Positions 50,710 through 60,092 of a DNA stretch of 64,000 nt are shown here, piece after piece. The position numbers and the translations under genes were made by a program. The notes under the pieces are model-generated. The model was not told the origin of the DNA and did not search any database. It was given only the letters and a program-made list of their open reading frames with translations. The stretch lies in assembly GCF_001659725.1 (NCBI RefSeq), contig NZ_CP015922.1:248001-312000 (forward strand), written 5' to 3'. The DNA is from Polynucleobacter wuianus (lineage in GTDB: Bacteria; Pseudomonadota; Gammaproteobacteria; Burkholderiales; Burkholderiaceae). Numbering within the stretch: the stretch's first letter is position 1; each line of letters starts with the position of its first letter.

Positions 50710-51639
50710 TTGAATCACAATCCCAAAACCTTAACACCTATACATGAGGCGACTGTATTATTAGCTGGTACAGCAAGGGATGTGGCTCCATATATTGCCT
50801 CTGAGATGAAGCATCTTTTGGGCGCACTAAAAATATTTAAAAAAGTCTTTGTGCTGATTATTGAGAGTGATTCTTCGGACGATACTATCGAGGCGCTAGA
50901 AAAACTCAAAGGTAGCATATCCAATTTTGACTACATTTCAATGGGTAAATTGGTGGGGAAAATTCCAATTCGTACAGAGCGTTTAGCCTATTGTCGAAAT
51001 CAGATCATTCAGGCTGTTTCCGAGAATTCAAAATATTCAGAGGTAGACTTTGTGATTCTCTCTGATTTAGATGGTCTGAATACACACCTTAATGGAAAAT
51101 CGATAGCTGACTGTTGGGATACTAGTGTGCCTTGGGATGTCGTTACCGCTAATCAATTAGATTTTTATTACGATGTTTGGACTCTGCGTCACAAGTTCTG
51201 GTCTCCTGGCGACTGCATACTTCAACAGATCAATCTAGAGCCTATCCTCGGGTATGATCAATCAGTAAATTTGGCGGTATGGGCTAGGCAAGTTCGATTA
51301 CCAATTACTGCGGGGTATATTGAGGTTGACGCCGCCTTCGGAGGTTTTGCTATCTACAAGAAGCAGGCATATATTGCTGGTAAATATGTTGGCAGCGCTG
51401 TTACTGATGGTGTTTGGCATGAGGCTTGCGAGCATGTTGCCCATTGTGGCGATATGCGTAAGAGAGGATATCGGATTTTTATCAATAGCGCTTTGATCAA
51501 CTGTAAAAAACCAGCCGATCAAAATCCAAAAAAACCTAAGATATTTTCTCTTGCTGTCATTAAATCTATCCGCTCTATAGGCATAAGTATCTTTGGTAAA
51601 AAACGTTTTAAAAAATACCTTGATTTGCTGGCTGAATAA
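50710..51639 (+). CDS. Putative glycosyltransferase, paralogue of the gene at 7411
   Basis: A 309-residue protein with TTG start 50710 and a GAAGGA ribosome site. It has VLLAGTARD, IESDSSDDT (about 57-65), SDLDG (about 119-123), WDVVTANQ, VDAAFGGFAIY and RGYRIFINSALINC, in the same order as in the 7411 protein. The two share clear full-length similarity, including the FGKKRFKKY tail. It follows the GDP-fucose genes. Likely a sugar transferase for a surface glycan; donor unknown. Confidence 0.65.
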   Translation: MNHNPKTLTPIHEATVLLAGTARDVAPYIASEMKHLLGALKIFKKVFVLIIESDSSDDTIEALEKLKGSISNFDYISMGKLVGKIPIRTERLAYCRNQIIQAVSENSKYSEVDFVILSDLDGLNTHLNGKSIADCWDTSVPWDVVTANQLDFYYDVWTLRHKFWSPGDCILQQINLEPILGYDQSVNLAVWARQVRLPITAGYIEVDAAFGGFAIYKKQAYIAGKYVGSAVTDGVWHEACEHVAHCGDMRKRGYRIFINSALINCKKPADQNPKKPKIFSLAVIKSIRSIGISIFGKKRFKKYLDLLAE

Positions 51640-51662
51640 TTAGTGCATCTATTAGACTTCTG

Positions 51663-52478
51663 TTGGATCTGAATAAAAAAATCAAAATGACTCTGCTATC
51701 TAATGAATTAAGTATTTTAGCTCCCGTGATTACAAAAGATCTAGAGCGAATTGGAAATAAAGGGGATGGCGGTTATGTCCTCCCATTATCTTCAGTAAAA
51801 GACGCTGATTTTTTAATATCGATGGGGGTCAATACAGATTGGTCTTTTGATGAACATTTTTTGGAGATCAATCCAAATATTTTCATTCATGCTTATGACC
51901 ATACGATCTCTGAAAGGCAGTTTAGAAAAAATATTAAAAAACCACTCTTTAGGCTTCTTTACGGAAAGTCGAGCATCAAAGAAGTGCTTTCATACTACAG
52001 CCTGTATCGGAGTTATAAAAACTTTTTCAGAGACAAGGTGACCCATTTTCAGGAAAGAATTCATAATCGAATTGATCATCCGTACGATGCCACGCTTGAC
52101 TTAGTGATGGAGCGTGCAAAAGCTTCTTCTATTGTTCTGAAGGTTGATATTGAGGGTAGTGAATACCGGGTTATAGATGAAATTTTGCGCTATTCAGCAA
52201 TAATTAGCGCTCTTGTCATTGAGTTTCATCATACTGAGCCGTATAGAAATCTTTTTTTAGACTCAATAAGTAAGCTAAAAAAAGAATACGACATTGTTCA
52301 TATACATGGCAATAATTATGATTTCGTTGCCACCGATGGATTGCCTGAGGTGCTTGAGATTACTTTTGTAAAAAGTGCTAAAAATAGTGGCTTTGAAAAA
52401 AGAAAAAATTTCCCAATTGATGGATTAGATTATCCCAATAATCCTGAGAAAGATGATTTTAAGTTTTCTTTTTCATAA
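51663..52478 (+). CDS. FkbM-like methyltransferase domain protein
   Basis: A 271-residue protein with a possible TTG start (51663); ATG 51687 is an alternative. The central VLKVDIEGSEYRVIDEI and LVIEFHHTEPYR segments match the FkbM methyltransferase pattern, and the N-terminal GNKGDGGYVLP with SMGVNTDWSFDEHF matches the SAM-binding region of such proteins. It probably O-methylates a sugar or acts on a glycan precursor. Codon use here is visibly AT-rich. Confidence 0.65.
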   Translation: MDLNKKIKMTLLSNELSILAPVITKDLERIGNKGDGGYVLPLSSVKDADFLISMGVNTDWSFDEHFLEINPNIFIHAYDHTISERQFRKNIKKPLFRLLYGKSSIKEVLSYYSLYRSYKNFFRDKVTHFQERIHNRIDHPYDATLDLVMERAKASSIVLKVDIEGSEYRVIDEILRYSAIISALVIEFHHTEPYRNLFLDSISKLKKEYDIVHIHGNNYDFVATDGLPEVLEITFVKSAKNSGFEKRKNFPIDGLDYPNNPEKDDFKFSFS

Positions 52479-52494
52479 AATTATCCCAAACTAA

Positions 52495-54108
52495 TCACTG
52501 ATAAACCTGACATTGCTTGTAGGCTTTTTGCTTAACCTGAGCATCATCGTTGGGGATCCAGACGGATAGATTGTAACTTTGAAAGGTGTGTGGAAAGGAT
52601 ATCGGAATTACAGATTCTTTCCGATATCCATAATTTTGGAGCTCACTTTCTTTAAATGCAATTGAAGCCCCATACATGAGTATCAAATCAAACTGATGCG
52701 TATAGAGTTGGTTAAGAATTTCGTTACAGTATTTTTCATTTGCATTTTGAATAACTTCATTCTTGTTTTGAAATAATTGTTCAAATCCGCTTGGTTTGTA
52801 AATCGAGGCCCAAGAACCTAGGGATAAGCCTGTGTCGTAAACTTTTTTGTTACCCTGAGCAAGAATGCCACTTACCGCTGCCGATCCATAGATATTTTGG
52901 GGCGTTTTAATTAGTTCCTGTACCCGTTCCCATCCCTTATTTTGAATGATAGCGCTTTGGGTGTTGAAATAAATGGCAAAAAAGAGGGTTGCGTTTAAAA
53001 GAAAAACTACTGCTCCAATTTGCCTGTAATTTCTATTGAATAGCAATGCAATTCTTATGAGTAAAAATGGACTAAGTAATTGATAGAAGTAGCACATCCA
53101 GCCGCCATCGTTTCTCCCCCAAATAAGGCAGAGCAGCCCAAAAGTAATTAATGAAGCAAAGCTAAGGTAGGAGAGTTGGAAATAAACCAGCGGTTTGTCT
53201 AGTGTTCTTAAATTCAGCAGTATAGTGGGGCTGAGTGAATATCTTTTTTCAAAAATTTTTCTCTTGTTTTTCGAAATTCTAATCGTAAGCATTAGCGCTA
53301 GAATGAAAACTAACAAATGGGACACAAAATAAAAATTTAATTGCAGTCTTAGTACTGCATTAGATAGGCTGGTTGCCTTTGCCATTGACCCTATTACCTG
53401 GTTTATATATACATCCGTGAAAAAGTAGCTGATGCTCAGCCATGTTGCAAAAACTACTGAAAATAAGAGTCCATATATCAAAGACTTTTTCTTTGAGATA
53501 AAAATGAATAAGTACAATAAGACTATAAAAAAAGCGGTTACAAAGTAGAGTTTAGTAAAGAATATTAAAAAAAGTATTCCACATGAAGCCAATAAACTTG
53601 GGTAGTTGAATTTTTTTAGGTATGGAATAAATACCGCACCTAAAAACAATAGCTCCCCCAGCGCATCCGGCCTAGCTAGTGGAGTTGATCCAAATAAGAG
53701 AGAGACATATATTAAGCTGATAGTCGTAAGTGATAGGGGAAGCCAGACTTCATTTTTGATTAATACCGTCAGAGCTATTAAAAGTGAGGCAATTAAAAAG
53801 ACGCTGCTAAGTGCTCGATGAACTAAAAATGTTGATCCAAATGCCTTGACTGGATAGTAGCTGACGAGTTGGTAGAAGATGCCGTAGGGGTTTGTGTCCA
53901 ATGGGACGCTGGCAAAGGAGTAAGGATAAATTCCTTGAGAAAAATCTTTAGATAGAATTAGCTGGGCGCCCTCACGATACTCTTGTTGAATTGGCGAGAT
54001 AATTAGATTTAGATGGTAGCTAATAATCCACAAAAATACACCAGTGGTCACAAGATATATGACTTTATCTGAGCCCCTACTACTAAAAATTTCTAATTTC
54101 ATTCTCAA
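52495..54108 (-). CDS. Multi-spanning membrane protein, GT-C-like glycosyltransferase
   Basis: A 537-residue protein with about ten to twelve predicted membrane segments and a C-terminal soluble part. The first external loop has YREGAQLILSKDFSQGIYPY, an early acidic site like that of GT-C (GT39/ArnT-type) enzymes that use lipid-linked sugars. It overlaps the downstream end of the GT2 gene by 26 bases, so both are co-transcribed. AT-rich. Function is inferred from topology and partner. Confidence 0.6.
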   Translation of the reverse strand: MRMKLEIFSSRGSDKVIYLVTTGVFLWIISYHLNLIISPIQQEYREGAQLILSKDFSQGIYPYSFASVPLDTNPYGIFYQLVSYYPVKAFGSTFLVHRALSSVFLIASLLIALTVLIKNEVWLPLSLTTISLIYVSLLFGSTPLARPDALGELLFLGAVFIPYLKKFNYPSLLASCGILFLIFFTKLYFVTAFFIVLLYLFIFISKKKSLIYGLLFSVVFATWLSISYFFTDVYINQVIGSMAKATSLSNAVLRLQLNFYFVSHLLVFILALMLTIRISKNKRKIFEKRYSLSPTILLNLRTLDKPLVYFQLSYLSFASLITFGLLCLIWGRNDGGWMCYFYQLLSPFLLIRIALLFNRNYRQIGAVVFLLNATLFFAIYFNTQSAIIQNKGWERVQELIKTPQNIYGSAAVSGILAQGNKKVYDTGLSLGSWASIYKPSGFEQLFQNKNEVIQNANEKYCNEILNQLYTHQFDLILMYGASIAFKESELQNYGYRKESVIPISFPHTFQSYNLSVWIPNDDAQVKQKAYKQCQVYQ

Positions 54109-55039
54109 GATTAATTGTTTCCTGGACTATGTAATGAGGTCTATTTTTGCTCTGTAAGAAAATTTTACTTACATATAGACCAATCATTCCCAGAAAGAAA
54201 GTGATAAGGCCGGTCTGAAAAAATAGTAGAACGGCAATGCTAGTCCAGCCTTCAATACTAACGCCGTACTCGTAATATCTGTAGATAAAAATTAGTCCAG
54301 TAACAACTGAAATGACTGATATACACAATCCAAAACCGATCATAATTTTGATTGGTTTTGTTGAGTGAGAAATAAAGTAGTTTAAGGCGAGTGCAAGTCT
54401 CTTCGAGAATGTATAGCTACTGTTACCGGACTCACGAAAGTTTTGTTCGATGTCAATATATTTTTTTGAGAAACCCACCATTTTTGCATAGTAGGCAAAG
54501 GATGGGTCATCTTCCTTAAACTGATTGATTGCGCGAATAACTTTTTGGGAATAAATGCCAAAGTTTCCTGTAGCGCCATCATATTTGATATCATCAATCA
54601 GAAAGTTATAAACACGATAATAGAGTGCAGACGTTAGTTTCGTAAATATTGAATCTTTTCTATTAATCCTTCTTCTGACCACAATATCTTTGGCATCATT
54701 AATCGCTGTCTCATAGAGGATCGTAATGTCTTCTGGTTGATCTTGAAGATCGCCATCCATCACAATGACCCACATCCCTTTGACCGAGGACAATCCTGCC
54801 AAAATAGCTGATTGTTGACCGTAATTTTGGCTAAAATTGATACCTTTTACTCGACAATCACTTGTGGCTAGCTCTTGAATTTTTAGCCAGGAATTATCTG
54901 GGCTACCATCGCATACATAAATAATCTCAAAATGGGGATTAATTTTGAGGAGAGTCTTGACCAACCTTTTATTAAGGGGGGTTAAGTGATCTGCATTCCT
55001 GTAAATGGGAATTACTATGGAAAGGTGGGGGTCAGTCAA
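54083..55039 (-). CDS. GtrB/ArnC-like polyprenyl-phosphate glycosyltransferase
   Basis: A 318-residue GT2 protein with SIVIPIYRNADHL, VCDGSPDNSW, VMDGDLQDQPED (DxD region) and two C-terminal membrane spans (IMIGFGLCISVISVVTGLIF and IAVLLFFQTGLITFFLGMIG). This is the layout of GtrB, ArnC and DPM1-type enzymes, which put a sugar on undecaprenyl phosphate. No GtrA flippase is nearby. The paired gene is the GT-C-like protein downstream. Divergent from the radical SAM gene, with a 64-base gap. Confidence 0.8.
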   Translation of the reverse strand: MTDPHLSIVIPIYRNADHLTPLNKRLVKTLLKINPHFEIIYVCDGSPDNSWLKIQELATSDCRVKGINFSQNYGQQSAILAGLSSVKGMWVIVMDGDLQDQPEDITILYETAINDAKDIVVRRRINRKDSIFTKLTSALYYRVYNFLIDDIKYDGATGNFGIYSQKVIRAINQFKEDDPSFAYYAKMVGFSKKYIDIEQNFRESGNSSYTFSKRLALALNYFISHSTKPIKIMIGFGLCISVISVVTGLIFIYRYYEYGVSIEGWTSIAVLLFFQTGLITFFLGMIGLYVSKIFLQSKNRPHYIVQETINLENEIRNF

Positions 55040-55103
55040 TTCTTAAGTACTCCTAATTGAGACTGTATACAATAGAGTCTTAATACAATACCTAGGTTTA
55101 ATT

Positions 55104-56261
55104 ATGACAGAACATTTAAAAAATACTTTAAATATTAAAGAGAAATTAAAGCAAAAAACTGTCCAAGACTACATTAAAGGTGTTGATTGGACCACTACCA
55201 GCGATGCCCCCTTCATTGTCGAATTTGACCCTACTTCAAACTGCAATTTAGCTTGCCCAGACTGTATCAGTGGGACTTTGCTTAACCAAGGGCAAATTGA
55301 GCGCAATCGCATTAAAGATTTAACCAATGAGATGGTGGAGGCGGGGGTTAGGGGGGTCATACTGATTGGTGGTGGTGAGCCTATGATGCATTTGGATATT
55401 GGATGGGTAATCCAAACGCTTGGTGATGCAGGCATTAAAATTGGTATCACAACCAACGGATTATATTTAAAGAAGCATTTAGACGTTACAGCAAAATTTG
55501 CTGATTGGGTTCGCGTATCTATGGACGCTGCTACTGATGAAACGTTTAATCGCATTCGACCATCTAAGACTGGGAAATCTCTTTTTGAATCTGCCATTAG
55601 CAATATGGAGGCATATGCCAAAGTAAAAAAGGGTAAGCTGGGTTATTCCTTTATGGTCTTCTCCGAGGGAAATTATGGTTTTAAGGGCATTGCGATTAAT
55701 ACCGATAAGGTGAAATCCCTTTCTCATATAAAGACAAATGCGCATGAGATTTATGCTGGCGCAAAATTGGCAAGGGATATTGGGTGTGATTATTTCGAAG
55801 TCAAGCCAATGTATGACGTCAATCACTTCTCGGTGATGCAAAAGCAAGCTGTTGCAGATATTGTTGAGGAACAGATTGACTATGCCAAAACTTTAGAGAC
55901 TGATACATTCAAGGTCATTGAGGCTTTGAAGTTGCGCGCTACATTACGTGGCGAATCCAATCTTGAGCCAAAAGCATACAAGCGTTGCGCTGTTGCCCAT
56001 ATGCGCACCCTAGTGACTTCATCTGGCGTTTATGTTTGCCCCTATTTTAGAGGTGTAGAAAAAAAGAATATTGGTGATGTTAATGCGATGACATTTAGTG
56101 AGATGTGGCATGGACCACAGCGAGCTGAAGTTATGAAAAATCTTGACCCATCGCGCGACTGTCCAATGCACTGTATACGCAATGAATCTAATATTGCAAT
56201 TGAGGATGCCTTAGCTAATGGTTTTGGTGCCCCGATTAATGATTACGACCTATTCATATAG
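55104..56261 (+). CDS. Radical SAM/SPASM domain protein
   Basis: A 385-residue protein with the radical SAM cluster motif CNLACPDC (Cys47, 51, 54) and the following GGGEPMMH segment. The C-terminal half has SPASM-type cysteines (YKRCAVAHMR, VYVCPYFRG, SRDCPMHCIR), suggesting an auxiliary Fe-S cluster. Such proteins modify peptides, sugars or cofactors by radical chemistry. It heads a cassette with an aldehyde dehydrogenase, an ATP-grasp enzyme and RffA. No short precursor-peptide gene is apparent next to it. Confidence 0.85.
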   Translation: MTEHLKNTLNIKEKLKQKTVQDYIKGVDWTTTSDAPFIVEFDPTSNCNLACPDCISGTLLNQGQIERNRIKDLTNEMVEAGVRGVILIGGGEPMMHLDIGWVIQTLGDAGIKIGITTNGLYLKKHLDVTAKFADWVRVSMDAATDETFNRIRPSKTGKSLFESAISNMEAYAKVKKGKLGYSFMVFSEGNYGFKGIAINTDKVKSLSHIKTNAHEIYAGAKLARDIGCDYFEVKPMYDVNHFSVMQKQAVADIVEEQIDYAKTLETDTFKVIEALKLRATLRGESNLEPKAYKRCAVAHMRTLVTSSGVYVCPYFRGVEKKNIGDVNAMTFSEMWHGPQRAEVMKNLDPSRDCPMHCIRNESNIAIEDALANGFGAPINDYDLFI

Positions 56262-56271
56262 GCTTTAGGTT

Positions 56272-57747
56272 ATGGTTAAACCTGACTTGGCTAGTATCGA
56301 GGTGCGAAGTTTTGTGGGCGGCGTCTACCAAGAGGGTACTGGCGGGTTAATAGAAAAGGTCTCGCCAATTGATGGCGCTCAGCTACCTGGAATTAAGGCT
56401 TGTTCGATTGCGGATGTAAATTCAGCCGTGGTCTGTGCTCAGGAGAGTTTTCGGTCTGGCCTCTGGAGAACCCAATCAACTGAAGAGAGAAAAAAATGCC
56501 TCTTAAAGCTTGCCGATTTAATGGAGCAAGACAAAGAATATTTGGCATTTTTAGACACCATCGAGACTGGTCGTGCGTATAGTAATTTTTTAAATGATTC
56601 TATTCCCAAAGCAATTAAGACTCTTCGCTGGTTCTCGGAGTGTATCGATAAGTTGCAAGGCACATGTATTACGCCTGCGCAAGATCGGATTTGCCTAATT
56701 AATTCTGAACCTTTGGGCGTGGTTGCAGCCATCATTCCCTGGAACGATCCTTTGGTGGTTGCAGTTTGGAAACTAGCTCCGGCGCTTCTAATGGGGAATT
56801 CTTTAATTATGAAGCCAGCAGAGCAATCTTCATATTCGTTAATTCGACTGGGTCAACTGGCGATTAATGCTGGAATACCAAGAGGGGTATTAAATATACT
56901 TCCGGGTTATGGAGAGATTGCTGGAAAAGCTTTAGTCACGCATCCAGACATTCGAGGTGTTTTTTTTACTGGATCATCCTCTGTTGGAAAGCAGATATTG
57001 AGTGATGCGGGAATGTCCAATATGAAAAGAGTTGGACTGGAGTGTGGTGGTAAGAGTGCTTTTATCGTCACTGCTAATTGCTCTGATTTGTCATCGGCTG
57101 TTAAAACATTGGCCAAAAATATGTTTTATAACCAAGGTCAAATTTGTTCAGCACCGTCTAGATTGCTTATTGACAAGCAATTAGAAAGTGAATTTTTAGT
57201 AAGTCTTTTAGAGGAAATTAAACTTTATGAGCCATGCGATCCATGGGCGCCAGAAACTAGAGTTGGAGCGGTGTGCAGTGAGACTCAGTTCAAATCAATT
57301 CAAGGCTTCATTCGCAGAGCAGAGCAGGCTGGTATTAAAAAAATTACTCAAGATGCGCCAAAAATGCCCCATGAAAATGGTTTTTACATTTCTCCAACCA
57401 TATTTGTGGATGTGCCTCTAGATGCTGAAATTGCTCAAAATGAAGTTTTTGGCCCAGTTTTAGTCGTACATTCTTTTAAAGCTGTCAAAGAGGCTATTGA
57501 AATAGCCAATAACACTAAATACGGATTAGCAGCAGCAATCTGGTCGGATGATCTAAATGAAGCTATGTTGTGTGCACGGGCTCTCGAGGCGGGAACTGTG
57601 CATGTAAATAGTTATGGTGAGGATGATGAATCAGCCCCATTTGGGGGTGTAAAGGAGTCTGGAATTGGAAAAGATAAATCACTCTTGGTGTTTGAGGAGT
57701 ATGCAAATTTGAAGACCACTTGGATCCAACTCAAAAATACACATTGA
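56272..57747 (+). CDS. Aldehyde dehydrogenase family protein
   Basis: A 491-residue NAD(P)-dependent dehydrogenase. IIPWNDPLVVAVWKLAPALLMGN, FTGSSSVGKQI, the catalytic Glu257 in LECGGKSAF and the catalytic Cys292 in YNQGQICSA are present. The substrate cannot be read. The 10-base gap after the radical SAM gene and the next ATP-grasp gene 7 bases later imply a joint pathway, perhaps making a carboxylic acid for activation. Compare the unrelated gabD at 17857. Confidence 0.88.
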   Translation: MVKPDLASIEVRSFVGGVYQEGTGGLIEKVSPIDGAQLPGIKACSIADVNSAVVCAQESFRSGLWRTQSTEERKKCLLKLADLMEQDKEYLAFLDTIETGRAYSNFLNDSIPKAIKTLRWFSECIDKLQGTCITPAQDRICLINSEPLGVVAAIIPWNDPLVVAVWKLAPALLMGNSLIMKPAEQSSYSLIRLGQLAINAGIPRGVLNILPGYGEIAGKALVTHPDIRGVFFTGSSSVGKQILSDAGMSNMKRVGLECGGKSAFIVTANCSDLSSAVKTLAKNMFYNQGQICSAPSRLLIDKQLESEFLVSLLEEIKLYEPCDPWAPETRVGAVCSETQFKSIQGFIRRAEQAGIKKITQDAPKMPHENGFYISPTIFVDVPLDAEIAQNEVFGPVLVVHSFKAVKEAIEIANNTKYGLAAAIWSDDLNEAMLCARALEAGTVHVNSYGEDDESAPFGGVKESGIGKDKSLLVFEEYANLKTTWIQLKNTH

Positions 57748-57754
57748 TAAGCTT

Positions 57755-58930
57755 TTGAAAAAAATATTAATCGCTGGTGGTTCACACAGTGATATTCCTC
57801 TAATAAAGGCAGCTCAAGAGTTGGGCTACTTTGTTACTACAACGGGAAACAAGCCTGAAGATCTTGGCCATCAATACTCCAATCAGTATGTTATGGCAGA
57901 CTTTTCGGATAGGGATGCGATGTTGTCCTTGGCTAATGATTTAAAAATTGATGCTATTTGTTCTAGTAGCAATGATTTCTCAATCATTTCCTCTGCCTAT
58001 GTTGCTGAGGTCTTATCACTTCCAGGCTTTGACGATTATTTAACTACTCTACGCTTGCATCATAAGGATCTGTTTAGGGGCTTGGCATTGGCGATTGGGC
58101 TTAAACGAACAAAATCACTTAGTTTTGATTTTGCGAAGGGCGATCTGATTAAGATAAAAGGTATGCAATTTCCCTTAATTGTGAAGCCTGTGGATCTCAC
58201 CGGTGGAAAGGGGATTAGTAAGGTTAATGATCCTCATCAACTTGCTAAGGCAATAGATGATGCCTTAGCAATATCGAGATTGGGACGTATAGTCGTCGAA
58301 GAATTTTTTGAGGGCACCCTTCATAGTTACTCAACTTTTATTCAGCATGGAAAAGTAGTTTTTGAATATGCTGACAATGAATTCTCATTTTTAAATCCTT
58401 ATTTGGTATCCACCTCTACTTCGCCCGCATTTGTTTCTGATGCTGTGCTTAAAAATATGCGGACCGAAACTGAAAAGTTAGCAAATGCACTAAGTTTGGT
58501 CAATGGAATTTTACATGCACAATTTTTGACTAATGGTGATGAATACAGAATTATTGAATATACAAGGAGAATGCCGGGTGACTTTTATAGTATTCCCGTA
58601 AAAATGAGCACTGGCTTTGACCAGGCTAATGCGGTGATAAACCAGTGTATCAACAAGCCATTAAATTTATTGGGGGACTGGCGCCAGAAGAGATTTGTCA
58701 GTCGCCATTGCTCCATGGCCAGTATGAATGGAACGTTTTCAGACATGATTATTTCTGGTGACATTGATAAAAAAATTGTCGATCGTTTTGAGTTGAAAAA
58801 AATTGGAGATAAAATCAACAACTATCTAATTGATAAGACTGCAATTTATTTCTTGGAGTATGAATCAGCTGACGAAATGCAAAGATTTAATAAGGGAATC
58901 AATCAATTGATTGAGGTTAAGATAAACTAG
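57755..58930 (+). CDS. ATP-grasp domain protein (carboxylate-amine/thiol ligase-like)
   Basis: A 391-residue protein with TTG start 57755. The N-terminal ILIAGGSHSDIPLIKAAQELGY and TTGNKPEDLGHQYSNQYV are like the preATP-grasp domain of biotin carboxylase/PurT-type enzymes. FPLIVKPVDLTGGKGISKV is the ATP-binding hinge with the Lys, and EYTRRMPGD near residue 268 is the metal-binding end. Predicted to join a carboxylate to an amine. Next to RffA (amino sugar), amide formation is a reasonable guess. Overlaps nothing; 16 bases before rffA. Confidence 0.78.
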   Translation: MKKILIAGGSHSDIPLIKAAQELGYFVTTTGNKPEDLGHQYSNQYVMADFSDRDAMLSLANDLKIDAICSSSNDFSIISSAYVAEVLSLPGFDDYLTTLRLHHKDLFRGLALAIGLKRTKSLSFDFAKGDLIKIKGMQFPLIVKPVDLTGGKGISKVNDPHQLAKAIDDALAISRLGRIVVEEFFEGTLHSYSTFIQHGKVVFEYADNEFSFLNPYLVSTSTSPAFVSDAVLKNMRTETEKLANALSLVNGILHAQFLTNGDEYRIIEYTRRMPGDFYSIPVKMSTGFDQANAVINQCINKPLNLLGDWRQKRFVSRHCSMASMNGTFSDMIISGDIDKKIVDRFELKKIGDKINNYLIDKTAIYFLEYESADEMQRFNKGINQLIEVKIN

Positions 58931-58946
58931 TTTGGCTGGAGAATAT

Positions 58947-60092
58947 ATGAGCGTGCACATTCCCTTCAATAAGCCTTATATGAGTGGTAAGGAGCTGTTT
59001 TACATAGCACAAGCTCATGCCAATGCAAAGTTGGCTGGCGATGGACCTTTTACGGAGAAATGCAAGAAGCAGATTGAGCTAATAACTGGGGTAAATTCTG
59101 CTTTGCTAACACATTCTTGTACAGCCGCACTTGAGATTGCAGCATTGCTTTTGGATATTGAGCCAGGCGATGAGATTATTATGCCTTCTTACACTTTTGT
59201 ATCTACAGCAAACGCATTTGTATTAAGAGGCGGCGTGCCAGTATTTGTCGATATTCGTCCTGACACACTCAATATTAACGAGGCGCTGATAGAGGCGGTA
59301 ATTACACCAAGGACTCGCGCAATTGCAGTGGTTCACTATGCAGGTGTTCCATGTGAAATGAATGAAATTTTGCGAATTGCGCAAAAATATCAATTGAAGG
59401 TTGTAGAAGATGCCGCTCAAGGCTTCATGTCTACCTATCATGGAGCCCCGCTAGGAGGTATCGGAGATTTAGGTGCCTTTAGTTTTCATGAAACCAAAAA
59501 TATAATTTCTGGTGAAGGTGGTGCATTGTTAGTAAATGATTTCAGTCTAATTGAGCGTGCCGAAATTATTCGGGAGAAGGGTACAAATAGAAAGCAATTT
59601 TTCCGAGGCATTGTGGATAAATATACTTGGCAGGAAGTTGGTTCCTCTTATTTGCCGGGCGAGATTATCGCTGCTTTCTTATGGGCGCAGCTTGAAGAAG
59701 CCCGATCGATAACAGATAAGAGGTTGGCAATTTGGAATGTCTACCATCAATTGCTTGCTTCGTCTGAAGAAAGGGGGCTGCTTAGACGCCCTATCATTCT
59801 AGATGGATGTCAGCATAATGGACATATGTATTACGTGTTATTGCCCAAATCAGTCGATCGTCAAAGAGTAATAGATGCCCTTGCGCGAGTAATGATCAAT
59901 ACCGTCTTTCACTATGCACCACTGCATTCAGCTCCCGCAGGCCTCCAGTTAGGAAAAACATCTGGCCCAATGGATGTTACTAATGATGTTGCGGAGAGAA
60001 TCTTAAGGTTGCCACTTTGGGTAGACATTACTCATGAAGAGCAAGAAAAGGTTTGCGGATCTTTGCTCCGAATTATTGAGAATATGACTTAA
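58947..60092 (+). CDS. rffA: dTDP-4-amino-4,6-dideoxygalactose transaminase
   Basis: PLP enzyme (DegT/DnrJ/EryC1 family) that aminates dTDP-4-keto-6-deoxyglucose to dTDP-Fuc4N. The 381-residue protein is very like E. coli RffA/WecE (376): IPFNKPYMSGKELFYI, LLTHSCTAALEIAALLLDI, MPSYTFVSTANAFVLRGG and SFHETKN with the PLP Lys184. ATG 58947 is chosen from the ribosome site GGAGA; TTG 58932 is also in frame. RfbB at 8387 supplies the substrate. No RffC acetyltransferase is present. Confidence 0.92.
   Translation: MSVHIPFNKPYMSGKELFYIAQAHANAKLAGDGPFTEKCKKQIELITGVNSALLTHSCTAALEIAALLLDIEPGDEIIMPSYTFVSTANAFVLRGGVPVFVDIRPDTLNINEALIEAVITPRTRAIAVVHYAGVPCEMNEILRIAQKYQLKVVEDAAQGFMSTYHGAPLGGIGDLGAFSFHETKNIISGEGGALLVNDFSLIERAEIIREKGTNRKQFFRGIVDKYTWQEVGSSYLPGEIIAAFLWAQLEEARSITDKRLAIWNVYHQLLASSEERGLLRRPIILDGCQHNGHMYYVLLPKSVDRQRVIDALARVMINTVFHYAPLHSAPAGLQLGKTSGPMDVTNDVAERILRLPLWVDITHEEQEKVCGSLLRIIENMT

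Noticed and set aside
55341..55365. G5 and G6 tracts in the radical SAM gene as phase-variable switches
   Set aside because: The tracts are short compared with known contingency tracts, and the frame is intact.
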